Source of the DNA: CAMFLJ01 sp963702555
GTDB taxonomy: Bacteria > Actinomycetota > Acidimicrobiia > Acidimicrobiales > Acidimicrobilacustridaceae
Length of the DNA: 64,000 nt
Assembly (NCBI GenBank): GCA_963702555.1
Contig: CAVPCW010000011.1
Span: 806,001 to 870,000, forward strand
Direction: 5' to 3'
The position numbers and the translations under genes were made by a program. Within the stretch, counting starts at the first letter, position 1; each line of letters begins with the position of its first letter. Below, in pieces: positions 18,258-27,711 of this stretch. Under the pieces are notes generated by a model. The model ran no database searches and was not told where the DNA came from. It was given only the letters and a program-made list of their open reading frames with translations.

Positions 18258-20049
18258 TCAGTCGGCGAGGCGCTTCTCGAGCTCGTTGAGCTCGTCGCGC
18301 AGCTCGGCGGGCAGGCGCTCGCCGATGCCGTCGAAGTGGGCCTCGATCTGGGGGACCTCGGCGCGCCAGGCGTCGTTGTCGACCGACAGCAGGGTGGCCA
18401 TGGTGGCCGGGTCGATGTCGAGGCCGGAGGTGTCGATGGCGTCGGCGGTGGGCACCCGGCCGATGGCGGTGTCGACGGCGTCGGCGGTGCCCTCGAGGCG
18501 CTCCACGACCCACTTGAGCACGCGGGAGTTGTCGCCGAATCCGGGCCACAGGAACTGGCCCTCGTCGCCCTTGCGGAACCAGTTCACCCAGAACAGCTTG
18601 GGCAGGTTCGAGGCGTCGGTGGCCTGGCCGATCTCGAGCCAGTGCTTGAAGTAGTCGCCCATGTTGTAGCCACAGAACGGCAGCATGGCGAAGGGGTCGA
18701 AGCGCAGCTCGCCCACGGTGCCGGCGGCGGCCGCGGTCTTCTCGGACGACATGATCGAGCCGAGGAACACGCCGTGCTGCCAGTCGAAGGACTCGGTCAC
18801 CAGCGGCACGTTGGTGGCGCGGCGGCCGCCGAAGAGGATCGCCGAGATCGGCACGCCGGCGGGGTCCTCCCACTCGGGGGCGATCGACGGGCACTGGTCG
18901 GCCGGGGCGGTGAAGCGGGCGTTCGGGTGAGCGGCGGGGGTGCCGGACTCGGGGGTCCAGTCCTGGCCCTTCCAGTCGACGAGGTGGGCCGGCGGGTCGC
19001 TGAGGTCCTCCCACCAGATGTCGCCGTCGTCGGTGAGGGCGCAGTTGGTGAAGATGGAGTTGCCGCGCACCGAGGCGAGGGCGTTCTTGTTGGAGGCCTC
19101 GGAGGTGCCGGGGGCCACGCCGAAGAAGCCGGCCTCGGGGTTGATGGCGTAGAGCCGGCCGTCGTCGCCGAACTTCATCCAGGAGATGTCGTCGCCGACG
19201 GTCTCGACCTTCCAGCCCGGGAGGCTGGGGATGAGCATCGCCATGTTGGTCTTGCCGCAGGCCGACGGGAAGGCGGCGGCCACGTACTTCTTCACGCCCT
19301 CGGGGGAGGTGAGGCCGAGGATGAGCATGTGCTCGGCCATCCAGCCGTCGTCGCGGGCCATGGTGGAGGCGATGCGCAGGGCGAAGCACTTCTTGCCGAG
19401 CAGGGCGTTGCCGCCGTAGCCGGAGCCGTACGACCAGATCTCGCGGGTCTCGGGGAAGTGGACGATGTACTTGTTCTCGGCGTCGCAGGGCCACGGCACG
19501 TCGGCCTGGCCCTCGGCGAGGGGCATGCCCACCGAGTGCACGCACGGGACCCACTGGCCGTCGCCGAGCACGTCGAGGGCGCCCTGGCCCATGCGGGTCA
19601 TGATCCGCATGTTGACGGCCACGTAGGCGGAGTCGGTGAGCTGCACGCCGATGTGGGCGATGGGGGAGCCGAGCGGGCCCATCGAGAACGGCACCACGTA
19701 CATGGTGCGGCCCTTCATGGCGCCGGTGTAGAGCGTCGGTCAGCTCGGCCTTCATCTCGGCCGGCGGGCGCCAGTTGTTGGTGGGCCCGGCGTCGATCTC
19801 GGCCTCGGAGCAGATGTAGGTGCGGTCCTCGACGCGGGCGACGTCGCCCGGGTCGGAGAGGGCGAGGTAGCTGTTCGGGCGCTTGGCCTCGTTCAGCGTG
19901 GTGAAGGTGCCACCGTCGACGAGCTCCTGGCAGAGGCGCTCGTACTCCTCGGCCGAACCGTCGCACCAGTACACGTCGTCGGGCTGGAGGATCTCCCGCC
20001 ACTGCTCCACCCAGGCGAGGAGCTTCTGGTTGCTGGTCTGACCGGCCAT
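18258..20049 (-). CDS. pckG: Phosphoenolpyruvate carboxykinase (GTP), one frameshift
   Basis: Gluconeogenic enzyme interconverting oxaloacetate and PEP with GTP; about 596 aa, typical length. Seen are the P-loop FPSACGKTNMAML with the hyper-reactive Cys, FGDDGRL, and the substrate motif RNTIFTN-like segment VRGNSIFTNCAL, plus GGRRATNVPLV. ATG 20049 has ggagg 7 nt upstream. One extra base near 19732 breaks the frame between KAELTD and LYTGAMKGRTM, early in the protein. The gene is monocistronic by position and ends at a bidirectional terminator. Confidence 0.94.
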
Positions 20050-20249
20050 GGGACCTCCGACATCGTTGTCGAGTTCGCGCTCGTAGCGCTTGAAGGTTGG
20101 GGGGATCCACCTACCCACCGGGCATGCCGGTGAACGACAGGTGAATGCGCCCATCCTACGTGGTCGGTCAACGCGGGAAGCCAGCCGGTGGTCACCGATG
20201 GGGCCGCCGCTCGGCCCGTTCTGCGGGGCCGACCGGCGAAAGGGCTGGG

Positions 20250-20537
20250 TCAGCCCTCGGTGCCGCCCTGGGGGTGCTGGACGTTGCCCTCGTGCTCCTG
20301 CGGGAAGCCGGGCGTGCCCATGTCGACCTCGGAGCCCATGCGGACCCGGACGGCCAGCTCCTGGTCGTCGACGTCGAACACGACGCGCTGACCCTGGCGG
20401 AGCATGCGGAAGACCGAGCCGACGAGCGCCTCGCGGGACAGCTCGTACTCGGTCAGGGTGGTGTCGGTGAGGACGGTGCCGTCGCCGGAGATCGGGTCGT
20501 AGGACTTGACCACGCCCTGCAGCGAGCCGGCGCCCAC
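20250..20537 (-). CDS. Small cold-shock-domain-like protein
   Basis: 95-aa protein with an OB-fold cold-shock-like pattern: LQGVVKSYDPISGDGTVLTD resembles the RNP1-containing first half, and LRQGQRVVFDVDD the last strands. The aromatic RNP residues of true Csp are mostly replaced, so nucleic-acid binding is uncertain. A Gly/Glu/Pro-rich tail follows. GTG 20537 begins two bases after the rpmB stop, so it is probably translated from the rpmB message. Confidence 0.6.
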   Translation of the reverse strand: MGAGSLQGVVKSYDPISGDGTVLTDTTLTEYELSREALVGSVFRMLRQGQRVVFDVDDQELAVRVRMGSEVDMGTPGFPQEHEGNVQHPQGGTEG

Positions 20538-20539
20538 GC

Positions 20540-20734
20540 TCAGCGGACCGCCTTGACGACCTTGCCGGCCTTCAGGCAGGACGTGCAGACGTCGACGCGC
20601 TTGGTGGATCCGTTGACGACGGCGCGCACCCGCTGGATGTTCGGGTTCCAACGACGCTTGGTGCGTCGGTGGGAGTGGCTCACGGCCATACCGAACGACG
20701 GGTGCTTGCCGCACACCTCGCAAACAGCTGCCAT
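20540..20734 (-). CDS. rpmB: 50S ribosomal protein L28, zinc-binding (C+) form
   Basis: 64-aa L28. The zinc-type cysteine pairs are CEVCGKHP and CTSCLKAGK; SHSHRRTKRRWNPNIQ is the rRNA-binding core. Start ATG 20734 is preceded by cggag. A -10 TAGCAT (20781-20776, minus strand) gives a leader of about 40 nt, unlike the leaderless genes nearby. It is divergent from the yloV-like gene. Actinobacteria often carry paralogous C- forms induced by zinc starvation; none is in this window. Confidence 0.93.
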   Translation of the reverse strand: MAAVCEVCGKHPSFGMAVSHSHRRTKRRWNPNIQRVRAVVNGSTKRVDVCTSCLKAGKVVKAVR

Positions 20735-20829
20735 GACCACACACTCCGGAGAAAGACGGGAACAACGAACACGAGATGCTAGCAACGACCGCGCCGGGGT
20801 CCAACTCGGGCGGGCCCGGGGCGCATCGG

Positions 20830-20835
20830 TAGTCT
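20830..20835 (+). promoter_or_regulatory. Leaderless-type -10 of the yloV-like gene (TAGTCT)
   Basis: TAGTCT ends 8 nt before ATG 20844, with no ribosome-binding sequence in the gap. Confidence 0.5.
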
Positions 20836-20843
20836 CTCGGCCG

Positions 20844-22518
20844 ATGCCCACCCTCGAGTGCCTGACCGCCGACGACCTCCGTGCCGTGATCGAAGGCTAC
20901 GCCGACGCCCTGGCCGCGCACCGCGAGTCGATCAACCGCCTGAACGTGTACCCCGTCCCCGACGGCGACACCGGCACGAACATGGCGTTGACCCTCAAGT
21001 CCGTGGTCGACGAGCTCGCCGGCGCGGGCCCCGACATGGACGCCACCTGCACCGCCGTGGCCCACGGCTCGCTGATGGGGGCGCGGGGCAACTCCGGCGT
21101 CATCCTCTGCCAGATCCTGCGCGGGCTGTCGGCGGTCTTCAAGGAGGCCGGCACGATCGACGCCGCCTCGGTGGCCGACGCCCTCGACGCCGCCTCCTCC
21201 GCCGCCTACGGCGCGGTGGGCCGACCGGTGGAGGGCACCATCCTCACCGTGGCGCGGGTCGCGGCCGAGAGCGGCCGGGTCGCCGCCGACAGCGGCGCCG
21301 ACCTCCTCGGTGTGCTCGAGGCCGCCCGGGCCGGCGGTGGCGAGGCCCTCGCCGAGACCCCGGAGATGCTGCCCGTGCTGAAGGAGGCGGGGGTGGTCGA
21401 CGCCGGCGGCACCGGCCTCCTGCTCCTGCTCGACGTCGCCCTCAACCGGGTCGACGGCCGGGCGGTGCCCGAGCCCGACGACGACCTCGAGGGTGCGTCG
21501 GCCGAGTTCCTCCAGGCCTTCGAGGCCGCCCACGGCGAGGGCGGCCACGACGGCGGCCTGGCCGGGCTGCGCTACGAGGTCATGTACTTCCTCGAGGCAC
21601 CCGACGAGTCCATCCCCGGCTTCAAGGACATGTGGGCCACCCTCGGCGACTCGATCGTCGTGGTCGGCGGCGACGGCCTCTGGAACTGCCACATCCACAC
21701 CGACGACATCGGCCCGGCGGTCGAGGCCGGCATCGACGTGGGCAAGCCGCGCGGCATCCGCGTCACCGACCTGCTCGACGAGTTCGCCGAGCTGGAGGAG
21801 GAGCGCTGGGTCCGCGAGGCCGAGCCGATGGCCCCCGAGCCGTCGATCGTCCACGAGCCCGTGCCGTGCGCGGTCGTCGCCGTGTCGGTCGGTGAGGGCG
21901 TGCGCCGCATCTTCCAGTCGCTGGGCGTGCAGGTCGTCGTCACCGGTGGCCAGACGATGAACCCGTCCACCGCCCAGCTGCTCGAGGCCGTCGAGTCGGC
22001 GCCGGCGCCGCACGTCGTGATCCTGCCGAACAACAAGAACATCATCCCGGTGGCCGAGCAGGTCGACGCCATGACCTCCAAGACGGTCCGCGTGGTGCCC
22101 ACCCGCGGCGTGGCCGAGGGCTTCGCCTCGCTGCTCGCCTACGACCCCGGCGCCGAGGCCGACACCAACGTCGACGCCATGGCGGCCGCCGCATCCCACG
22201 TCGTCGCCGGTGAGATCACCCGTGCGGTCCGCGACTCCTCCACCGACCGGGGCCCGATCCGCGAGGGCGACTGGCTGGGCATCGCCCGCGACGGGATCAT
22301 CGCCGTCGACGACGACCTCTCGGGCGCCGCCACCACGCCTGCTCGACCAGCTCGTGGGCCCCGAGCACGAGATCGTCACGATCATCGAGGGCGAGGGCGC
22401 GTCGCAGGCGATCACCCGGCACCTCGAGGTGTGGCTGCACGACAACCGGGCCGGTTGCGAGGTCGAGGTCCACCACGGCGGCCAGCCGCTGTACCCGTAC
22501 CTGTTCGGCATCGAGTAG
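20844..22518 (+). CDS. DAK2/DhaL-domain kinase with DegV-like C-terminus (YloV/FakA family), one frameshift
   Basis: About 557 aa. The N-terminal DhaL domain has the ATP/metal signature VYPVPDGDTGTNMALTL and GARGNSGVILCQILRG; the second half is the FakA-C/DegV-like region (NPSTAQLLEAVESAP, ILPNNKNIIPVAEQ). In Firmicutes FakA phosphorylates fatty acids presented by FakB, feeding phospholipid synthesis; the gene commonly neighbours recG, as here. One extra base near 22334 separates LSGAAT from RLLDQLVGPEHE. No fakB is in the window, so the substrate is not established. Confidence 0.88.
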
Positions 22519-22527
22519 CTCGTCCCG

Positions 22528-24680
22528 ATGGCACGGCGCCTCTCGCAGCTCGCCCAGCTGCCGGTCACCCAGCTGAAGGGCGTCGGCGAGGCCAAGGCCG
22601 GCGCGCTCGGCAAGCTCGGGGTGCGGTCGGTGCTCGACCTGCTCACCTACTACCCGCGGCGCTACCTCGACCGCACCAACCAGGCCCGGCTGTCCGACCT
22701 CGAGGTGGGGGAGGAGGCCACGGTGCTGGTGAAGGTCGTGCGCACCGCGTCGCGCCGCACCCGCAACGGACGCTCGCTCGTCACCGCCGACGTCACCGAC
22801 GGCACCGCCCACCTCCAGGTCACCTTCTTCAACCAGCCGTTCCGCGAGCGGCAGCTGAAGGAGGGCACCGACGTCATCCTCTTCGGCCGCCTCGAGCTGT
22901 TCCAGGGGCGGCGCAAGATGACCAACCCCGTCGTCGACCTCATCGGCGACCGCACCGGGCGCATCGTGCCCGTGTACCCGCAGTCGGAGAAGGCGGGGGT
23001 CATGAGCTGGGACATCGCCCGGTTCCTCGACGAGGTGCTGGAGCGCGCGCGGCGAGTTCGCCGAGCCCCTCGACGAGGGCATCCGCGACCGTCTCGACCT
23101 CGTCGACCGCACGGTGGCCTTCCACGGGATCCACGGCCCGGAGTCGATGCGCGAGGCCGCCGCTGCCCGCCGCCGCCTGGCGTTCGACGAGCTGCTCCGT
23201 GTGCAGCTCGAGCTCGTCCGCCGCAAGCGCGAGCTCGAGCGCACCGCGGTCGGCATCGCCCACGACGTCGGCGACGGCACCGGCGGCCACCTCGTGCAGG
23301 ACTTCCACGAGCGGCTCCCGTACGACGCTCACCGGCGCCCAACGCCGTGTGATCGCCGAGATCGTCGGCGACCTGGCGAAGGGCCATCCGATGCACCGGC
23401 TCCTGCAGGGCGACGTCGGCTCCGGCAAGACCGTGGTGGCGGTGAGCGCGCTGCTCGTCGCGGTGCAGGGCGGCCACCAGGGCGCGCTGATGGCCCCCAC
23501 CGAGGTGCTCGCCGAGCAGCACCATCTCGGCATCCGGGCCCTGCTCGACGGCTTCACCGTGCCCGACGGCGACGAGGGCAACCTCTTCGGCGGCGCCGGC
23601 CTCGACCGCCCGCTGCGCGTCGTGCTGCTCACCAACCGCACGCCGGCCGGTGAGCGCCGACGGCTGCTGGCCGACCTGGCCGAGGGCTCGGTCGACCTCG
23701 TGATCGGCACCCACGCGCTGATCTCCGAGCGGCATCGAGTTCAAGTCGCTCGGGCGTCGTCGTCATCGACGAGCAGCACCGGTTCGGCGTCGAGCAGCGG
23801 GCCGCGCTGCGCGACAAGGGGTCGGGTGAGGCCGTGCCCGACGTGCTCGTCATGACCGCCACCCCGATCCCGCGCACCGCGGCGATGACCGTCTACGGCG
23901 ACCTCGACGTGTCGGTGCTCGACGAGCTGCCGCCGGGACGCACGCCGATCCTCACGCGGTGGGCCCAGGGCGACATCGACGAGATGGAGGTGTGGCAGCA
24001 GGTCCGCGACGAGGTCGCCGCCGGCCGCCAGGCCTACGTCGTGTGCCCGCTCATCGACGAGAGCGAGAAGCTCGAGGTGCGCTCGGCGCAGGAGACCTTC
24101 GAGGAGCTCACCGCGCGGCGAGCTGTCCGGCCTGCGGGTCGGCCTGCTGCACGGCCGGGTGGCCGCCGCCGACAAGGACGAGGTCATGGGTGCGTTCCGC
24201 CGCGGCGACCTCGACGTGCTCGTGGCCACCACCGTCATCGAGGTCGGCGTCGACGTGCCCAACGCGACCGTGATGGTCATCCTCGACGCCTCCCGCTTCG
24301 GCATCGCCCAGCTCCACCAGCTCCGGGGCCGTGTCGGCCGAGGTGCGGCGAAGAGCATGTGCTGGCTGGTCGGCGAGGCCACCACCCCTGACGGCGAGGC
24401 CCGCCTCGAGGCGCTGGTGCGCTCCACCGACGGCTTCGAGCTGGCCGAGGTCGACCTCGACCTGCGGGGCGAGGGCACGATCATGGGCGAGCGCCAGAAG
24501 GGCCAGAACGACCTCAAGCTGGCGTCGCTGCGCCGCGACCGCGAGTGGGTGGTCACGGCCCGCGAGGTCGCCATGGAGATCCTCGACGCCGACCCCACGC
24601 TCGAGCAGCACTGGCTGCTCGCCGAGGAGGTCGACCTCCTCCTCGGGGAGAAGGACGCCGAGTTCCTCCTCAAGGGCTGA
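22528..24680 (+). CDS. recG: ATP-dependent DNA helicase RecG, five frameshifts
   Basis: Branch-migration helicase remodelling stalled forks; about 716 aa once repaired. The N-terminal wedge/OB domain contains LKGVGEAKAGALGKLG and RNGRSLVTADVTDG. The helicase motifs are LLQGDVGSGKT (Walker A), VVVIDEQHRFG (DEQH box), MTATPIPRTAAM, TTVIEVGVDVPNATVM and QLHQLRGRVGRG. Extra single bases occur near 23048, 23324, 23730, 23752 and 24115. The 23730/23752 pair brackets the segment GIEFKSLG, which matches the family only in its own frame, so both shifts are real. ATG 22528 is 9 nt after the upstream stop. Confidence 0.93.
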
Positions 24681-24683
24681 TCC

Positions 24684-24732
24684 CCCGCTGGCTCGATCGA
24701 GCACGCCGGAGCGTGCCGAGACGAGCCAGGGG
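24684..24732. terminator. Nested hairpin terminator between recG and the zinc-ribbon gene
   Basis: An outer stem (24688-24695 with 24722-24729, extended by a three-pair C/G stretch across a bulged G) encloses a second perfect stem 24701-24706/24711-24716 with a 4-nt loop. It lies between two convergent stop codons. Confidence 0.65.
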
Positions 24733-24915
24733 TCAGAAGGCGTCGTTGTCGTCGAGGTCGTCGGGGTCGCCGAGCACGATGTCGAAGCGCTCGTTGCAGT
24801 CGGGGCAGCGGTAGGCCACGACGTCGCCCACCTCCCAGCCGTCCTCGGGCGGGTAGGAGAGGGGGTGCAGCGTGCCCCCGCAGTCGATGCAGGTCATGCC
24901 GAGCGGGGCGTCCAT
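24733..24915 (-). CDS. Small zinc-ribbon-like protein
   Basis: 60-aa protein with two CxxC knuckles, CIDCGG near residue 9 and CPDC near residue 38, separated by about 28 residues, and an acidic tail (GDPDDLDDNDAF). This is a minimal zinc ribbon. No enzymatic domain is present and I do not recognise a named family. ATG 24915 lies 6 nt after its -10, which overlaps the -10 of divergent rsmD, so the two genes are likely expressed from one shared promoter. Confidence 0.7.
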   Translation of the reverse strand: MDAPLGMTCIDCGGTLHPLSYPPEDGWEVGDVVAYRCPDCNERFDIVLGDPDDLDDNDAF

Positions 24916-24921
24916 GGGCCC

Positions 24922-24931
24922 AGGCTACGGT
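24922..24931. promoter_or_regulatory. Overlapping divergent -10 elements (zinc-ribbon gene and rsmD)
   Basis: On the minus strand TAGCCT (24927-24922) ends 6 nt before ATG 24915; on the plus strand TACGGT (24926-24931) ends 7 nt before GTG 24939. The two hexamers share the central TA, so one 10-bp element can serve both directions. Confidence 0.55.
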
Positions 24932-24938
24932 CGCCGCC

Positions 24939-25508
24939 GTGAGGGTCGTGGCCGGTGAGGCGAGGGGACGGCGGCTGGTGGCGCCCGAGGGTCGCGACAC
25001 CCGGCCCACCCTCGACCGCGTCCGCGAGGCGATGTTCAACTCCCTCGTCAGCCTCGACGTGCTCGACGGCGCCCGCGTGCTCGACCTCTACGCCGGCTCG
25101 GGCGCCCTCGGCATCGAGGCGCTCTCCCGCGGGGCGGCCCACGCCACCTTCGTCGACACCGACCGGGCGGCCCGTCGGGCGGTGGAGCAGAACCTGGCCG
25201 GAACCGGGCTCGGCGACCGCGCCGAGGTGGTCACGATCGACGGCCTCACGCACCTCCGGCGCCTGGCCGAGGCCGGGGCGCAGCCCTACGACCTCGTGCT
25301 GCTCGACCCGCCCTACGCCACCGACGACGAGGCGTGGGCGGGCCTGCTGGAGCTGGTCGGGCTGGTCGCTCCCGCGGCGGTCGTGGTGGCGGAGTCGGAT
25401 CGGGAGGTGCCCCTTCCCCCGGGGTGGCATGCGCTCAGGACGAAGAGGTACGGGGGTACGCTCGTCAGCGTCCTCATGCCCCCGAGCCCGCTGTCGGAGC
25501 CGTCGTGA
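24939..25508 (+). CDS. rsmD: 16S rRNA (guanine966-N2)-methyltransferase RsmD
   Basis: Methylates G966 of 16S rRNA with SAM; 189 aa, normal length. The SAM loop is LDLYAGSGALGIEALSRGA, the catalytic N6/N2-methylase motif is LLDPPYATDD, and the N-terminal RVVAGEARGRRL plus TRPTLDRVREAMFN are diagnostic. GTG 24939 is set by the adjacent -10. The stop overlaps the coaD start (GTGA), as in many actinobacteria where these two genes are coupled. Confidence 0.95.
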   Translation: MRVVAGEARGRRLVAPEGRDTRPTLDRVREAMFNSLVSLDVLDGARVLDLYAGSGALGIEALSRGAAHATFVDTDRAARRAVEQNLAGTGLGDRAEVVTIDGLTHLRRLAEAGAQPYDLVLLDPPYATDDEAWAGLLELVGLVAPAAVVVAESDREVPLPPGWHALRTKRYGGTLVSVLMPPSPLSEPS

Positions 25509-25984
25509 CGCGAGTGCTGTACCCGGGATCGTTCGACCCGATCCACAACGGCCATCTCGAGATCATCGAGACGGCGGCGCGCCTGTTCGACCACGTCGTC
25601 GTGGCCGCCATGCGCAACCCGCAGAAGGGCCAGCCGCTCTTCTCGCTCGACGAGCGCAAGGAGATGCTCGACGAGTCCGTCGCCCACCTCGACAACGTCA
25701 CCGTCACGATGTTCGCGTCGCTGGTCGTCGACCTGGCCCGCGAGCTGCAGGCCGACTTCATCGTCAAGGGCCTCCGCGCCGTCTCGGACTTCGAGAGCGA
25801 GCTGCAGATGGCCCAGATGAACCACAAGATCTCGGGGGTCGACACCCTCTTCATCCCGTCCGCCTCAGGCAACTCCTTCCTCGCCTCGAAGCTGCTGCGT
25901 GAGATCACCCGCTTCGGCGGCGACGTCACCCCGATGGTGCCGCCGTCCGTCGCCAAGCGTCTCCAGGAGAAGTACCCGTCATGA
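25505..25984 (+). CDS. coaD: Phosphopantetheine adenylyltransferase
   Basis: Penultimate step of coenzyme A synthesis, joining 4'-phosphopantetheine and ATP to dephospho-CoA; 159 aa. The nucleotidyltransferase motif is YPGSFDPIHNGHL (His-x-Gly-His), with KGLRAVSDFESELQMAQMN for pantetheine binding and SFLASKLLREI for the phosphate. GTG 25505 overlaps the rsmD stop, and the stop overlaps the sepIVA start (ATGA). Confidence 0.97.
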   Translation: MTRVLYPGSFDPIHNGHLEIIETAARLFDHVVVAAMRNPQKGQPLFSLDERKEMLDESVAHLDNVTVTMFASLVVDLARELQADFIVKGLRAVSDFESELQMAQMNHKISGVDTLFIPSASGNSFLASKLLREITRFGGDVTPMVPPSVAKRLQEKYPS

Positions 25985-26859
25985 GCGACTTCGACGATCC
26001 CGATCTCGACATCGACCTGACCCCTCCGCCGGTCGGCGCCCAGTACCACCCGGCCGAGACCGAGGACGTGCTGCTGCAGCTGCGCGACGTCATCGAGGCC
26101 GCCCGCCCGGTGCCGCTCTCGGCGTCGTCGATGATCGCCAAGGAGGAGGTCCTCGAGCTCATCGACGAGGCCCTCGCCCAGCTTCCCGAGGAGCTCCGCG
26201 CCGCCCGCTGGCTGCTGAAGGAGCGCGAGGAGTTCCTGGCCCGCACCCGCCACGAGGCCGACGAGATGCTCGAGCAGGCCCGGGCCCGCGCCGAGCGCAT
26301 GGTTCAGCGCACCGAGGTCGTGAAGGCGGCCGATGCGCGCGCCTACGAGATCGTCGACGCCGCCCAGGCCGACGCCCGCCGCCTGCGCCACGAGGTCGAG
26401 GACTTCTGCGACCAGAAGCTCGCCAGCTTCGAGATCGTGCTGGAGCGCACCCAGAAGCTGGTGGCCGCCGGCCGCTCGAAGCTCCAGGGCACCAACCTCC
26501 TCGCCGAGGCCGCCGCGGCGGCCGCCGCCGAGGGTGCCCTCACCGACGATGGCCTCGAGCAGGACACGATGACCTCGGGCCACCCGAGCGGCGGCGGGGC
26601 CGTCGCCGACGCGTCGGCCTACGCCGACTCCGACACCTACGGCGACGCGTACGCCCAGGCCGCCTTCGACGCCGACCCCGAGTACGACTACGAGGACGAC
26701 GAGGACGTCTACGACGATCCGCAGTCCGAGGGCCGGTCCGGCCAGGCCCGCCTCAAGGTCGTCGACGACCGCTACTCCGACCTGCCCCCGCCCCCGGCGT
26801 CGCAGAGCGAGACCCTCCGCGACGCCGCCGCGACCTTCTTCGACCAGGACCTGGCGTAG
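25981..26859 (+). CDS. sepIVA: SepIVA-like cell-division coiled-coil (DivIVA-family) protein
   Basis: 292-aa cytoplasmic protein. A short acidic N-terminus is followed by LQLRDVIEAARPVPLSASSM and a long coiled coil (about residues 60-165, rich in Glu/Arg/Ala heptads), then an Ala run and an acidic Tyr/Asp-rich tail (EYDYEDDEDVYDD). The composition and the position between coaD and yceD/rnc match SepIVA, an essential septum factor of mycobacteria. The assignment rests on synteny as much as on sequence. Confidence 0.8.
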   Translation: MSDFDDPDLDIDLTPPPVGAQYHPAETEDVLLQLRDVIEAARPVPLSASSMIAKEEVLELIDEALAQLPEELRAARWLLKEREEFLARTRHEADEMLEQARARAERMVQRTEVVKAADARAYEIVDAAQADARRLRHEVEDFCDQKLASFEIVLERTQKLVAAGRSKLQGTNLLAEAAAAAAAEGALTDDGLEQDTMTSGHPSGGGAVADASAYADSDTYGDAYAQAAFDADPEYDYEDDEDVYDDPQSEGRSGQARLKVVDDRYSDLPPPPASQSETLRDAAATFFDQDLA

Positions 26860-26866
26860 CGCCCCC

Positions 26867-27412
26867 ATGGGCGGGCGACCTCTCGTTGTCGGCGTCACCG
26901 ACATCCGGCGCCAGCCCGGCACCCGTCGGCACTTCCAGCGCGAGGTCGTGGTGCCCGGCCTGGGCATCTCGTCGGCGCGCGTCCCCGACGACGCCGAGAT
27001 CGGCATCGACCTCCAGCTCGAGGCGCTGAGCAACGGCCTGGTCGCCACCGGCACGCTCACCGTGCCGTGGGAGGGGGAGTGCCGCCGCTGCCTGCGCGAC
27101 GTGCGGTCCCAGACGGTGGCCGAGATCCGGGAGGTCTTCGAGCCCCGCCCGGTCGAGGGCGAGACCTACCCGTTGGCCGACGACACCGTCGACCTCGAGC
27201 CGATGGTGCGCGACGCGGTGCTGCTCACCCTGCCCCTCGCCCCGTTGTGCAGCGACGACTGCATGGGGCCGGCACCCGACGTCTTCCCGGCCATGGTCGA
27301 GGGCGACGACCCCGTCGACGACGGCAATCGGAAGGCCGCCGAGCCCCCCGCCGACCCCCGGTGGGCGGGGCTCGACGCGCTGCGCTTCGATTCTCCGGGC
27401 GACGACGGGTAG
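26867..27412 (+). CDS. yceD: YceD/DUF177 family protein
   Basis: 181-aa DUF177 protein, regularly encoded just before rpmF. Diagnostic are GLVATGTLTVPWEGECRRCL with the CxxC pair, and LPLAPLCSDDCMGPAP with the second Cys pair, suggesting a metal-bound or redox core. In bacteria and plant plastids the family is linked to large-subunit rRNA maturation. ATG 26867 is 7 nt after the sepIVA stop. Its stop codon TAG forms the first half of the rpmF -10. Confidence 0.88.
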   Translation: MGGRPLVVGVTDIRRQPGTRRHFQREVVVPGLGISSARVPDDAEIGIDLQLEALSNGLVATGTLTVPWEGECRRCLRDVRSQTVAEIREVFEPRPVEGETYPLADDTVDLEPMVRDAVLLTLPLAPLCSDDCMGPAPDVFPAMVEGDDPVDDGNRKAAEPPADPRWAGLDALRFDSPGDDG

Positions 27413-27415
27413 ACT
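27386..27415 (+). promoter_or_regulatory. Putative rpmF promoter
   Basis: TTCGAT (27386-27391), an 18-bp spacer and TAGACT (27410-27415) precede rpmF by a 100-nt leader. The -10 includes the yceD stop codon. Confidence 0.4.
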
Positions 27416-27515
27416 CTCCCGCTCGTGCCCCGGGACCATCGCGCCCGCGGGCTCGTTCGCGCCGCCGGGGCCCGTTCTCACCCAGAACGGCTCCCCACCA
27501 CACCGAGGAACGACG

Positions 27516-27695
27516 ATGGCCGTCCCCAAGAAGAAGACCAGCAAGTCCAAGAGCCGCAGCCGCCGGGCCTCGGCCTGGACGATCACCACCACGGCGCGCA
27601 GCACCTGCCCCCGCTGCGGTGCCGTGAAGCGCCCCCACGTGGTGTGCGGCAACTGTGGTTGGTACCACGGCCGCCAGGCCATCGACGTCGACTGA
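27516..27695 (+). CDS. rpmF: 50S ribosomal protein L32, zinc-binding form
   Basis: 59-aa L32. The N-terminus AVPKKKTSKSKSRSRRA is the usual basic tail, followed by a CPRC and CGNC zinc ribbon. ATG 27516 has gaggaa 7-10 nt upstream. It lies between yceD and plsX, the common bacterial order linking ribosome and lipid genes. Confidence 0.95.
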   Translation: MAVPKKKTSKSKSRSRRASAWTITTTARSTCPRCGAVKRPHVVCGNCGWYHGRQAIDVD

Positions 27696-27711
27696 TCCCC
27701 ACGCCTCGCCC

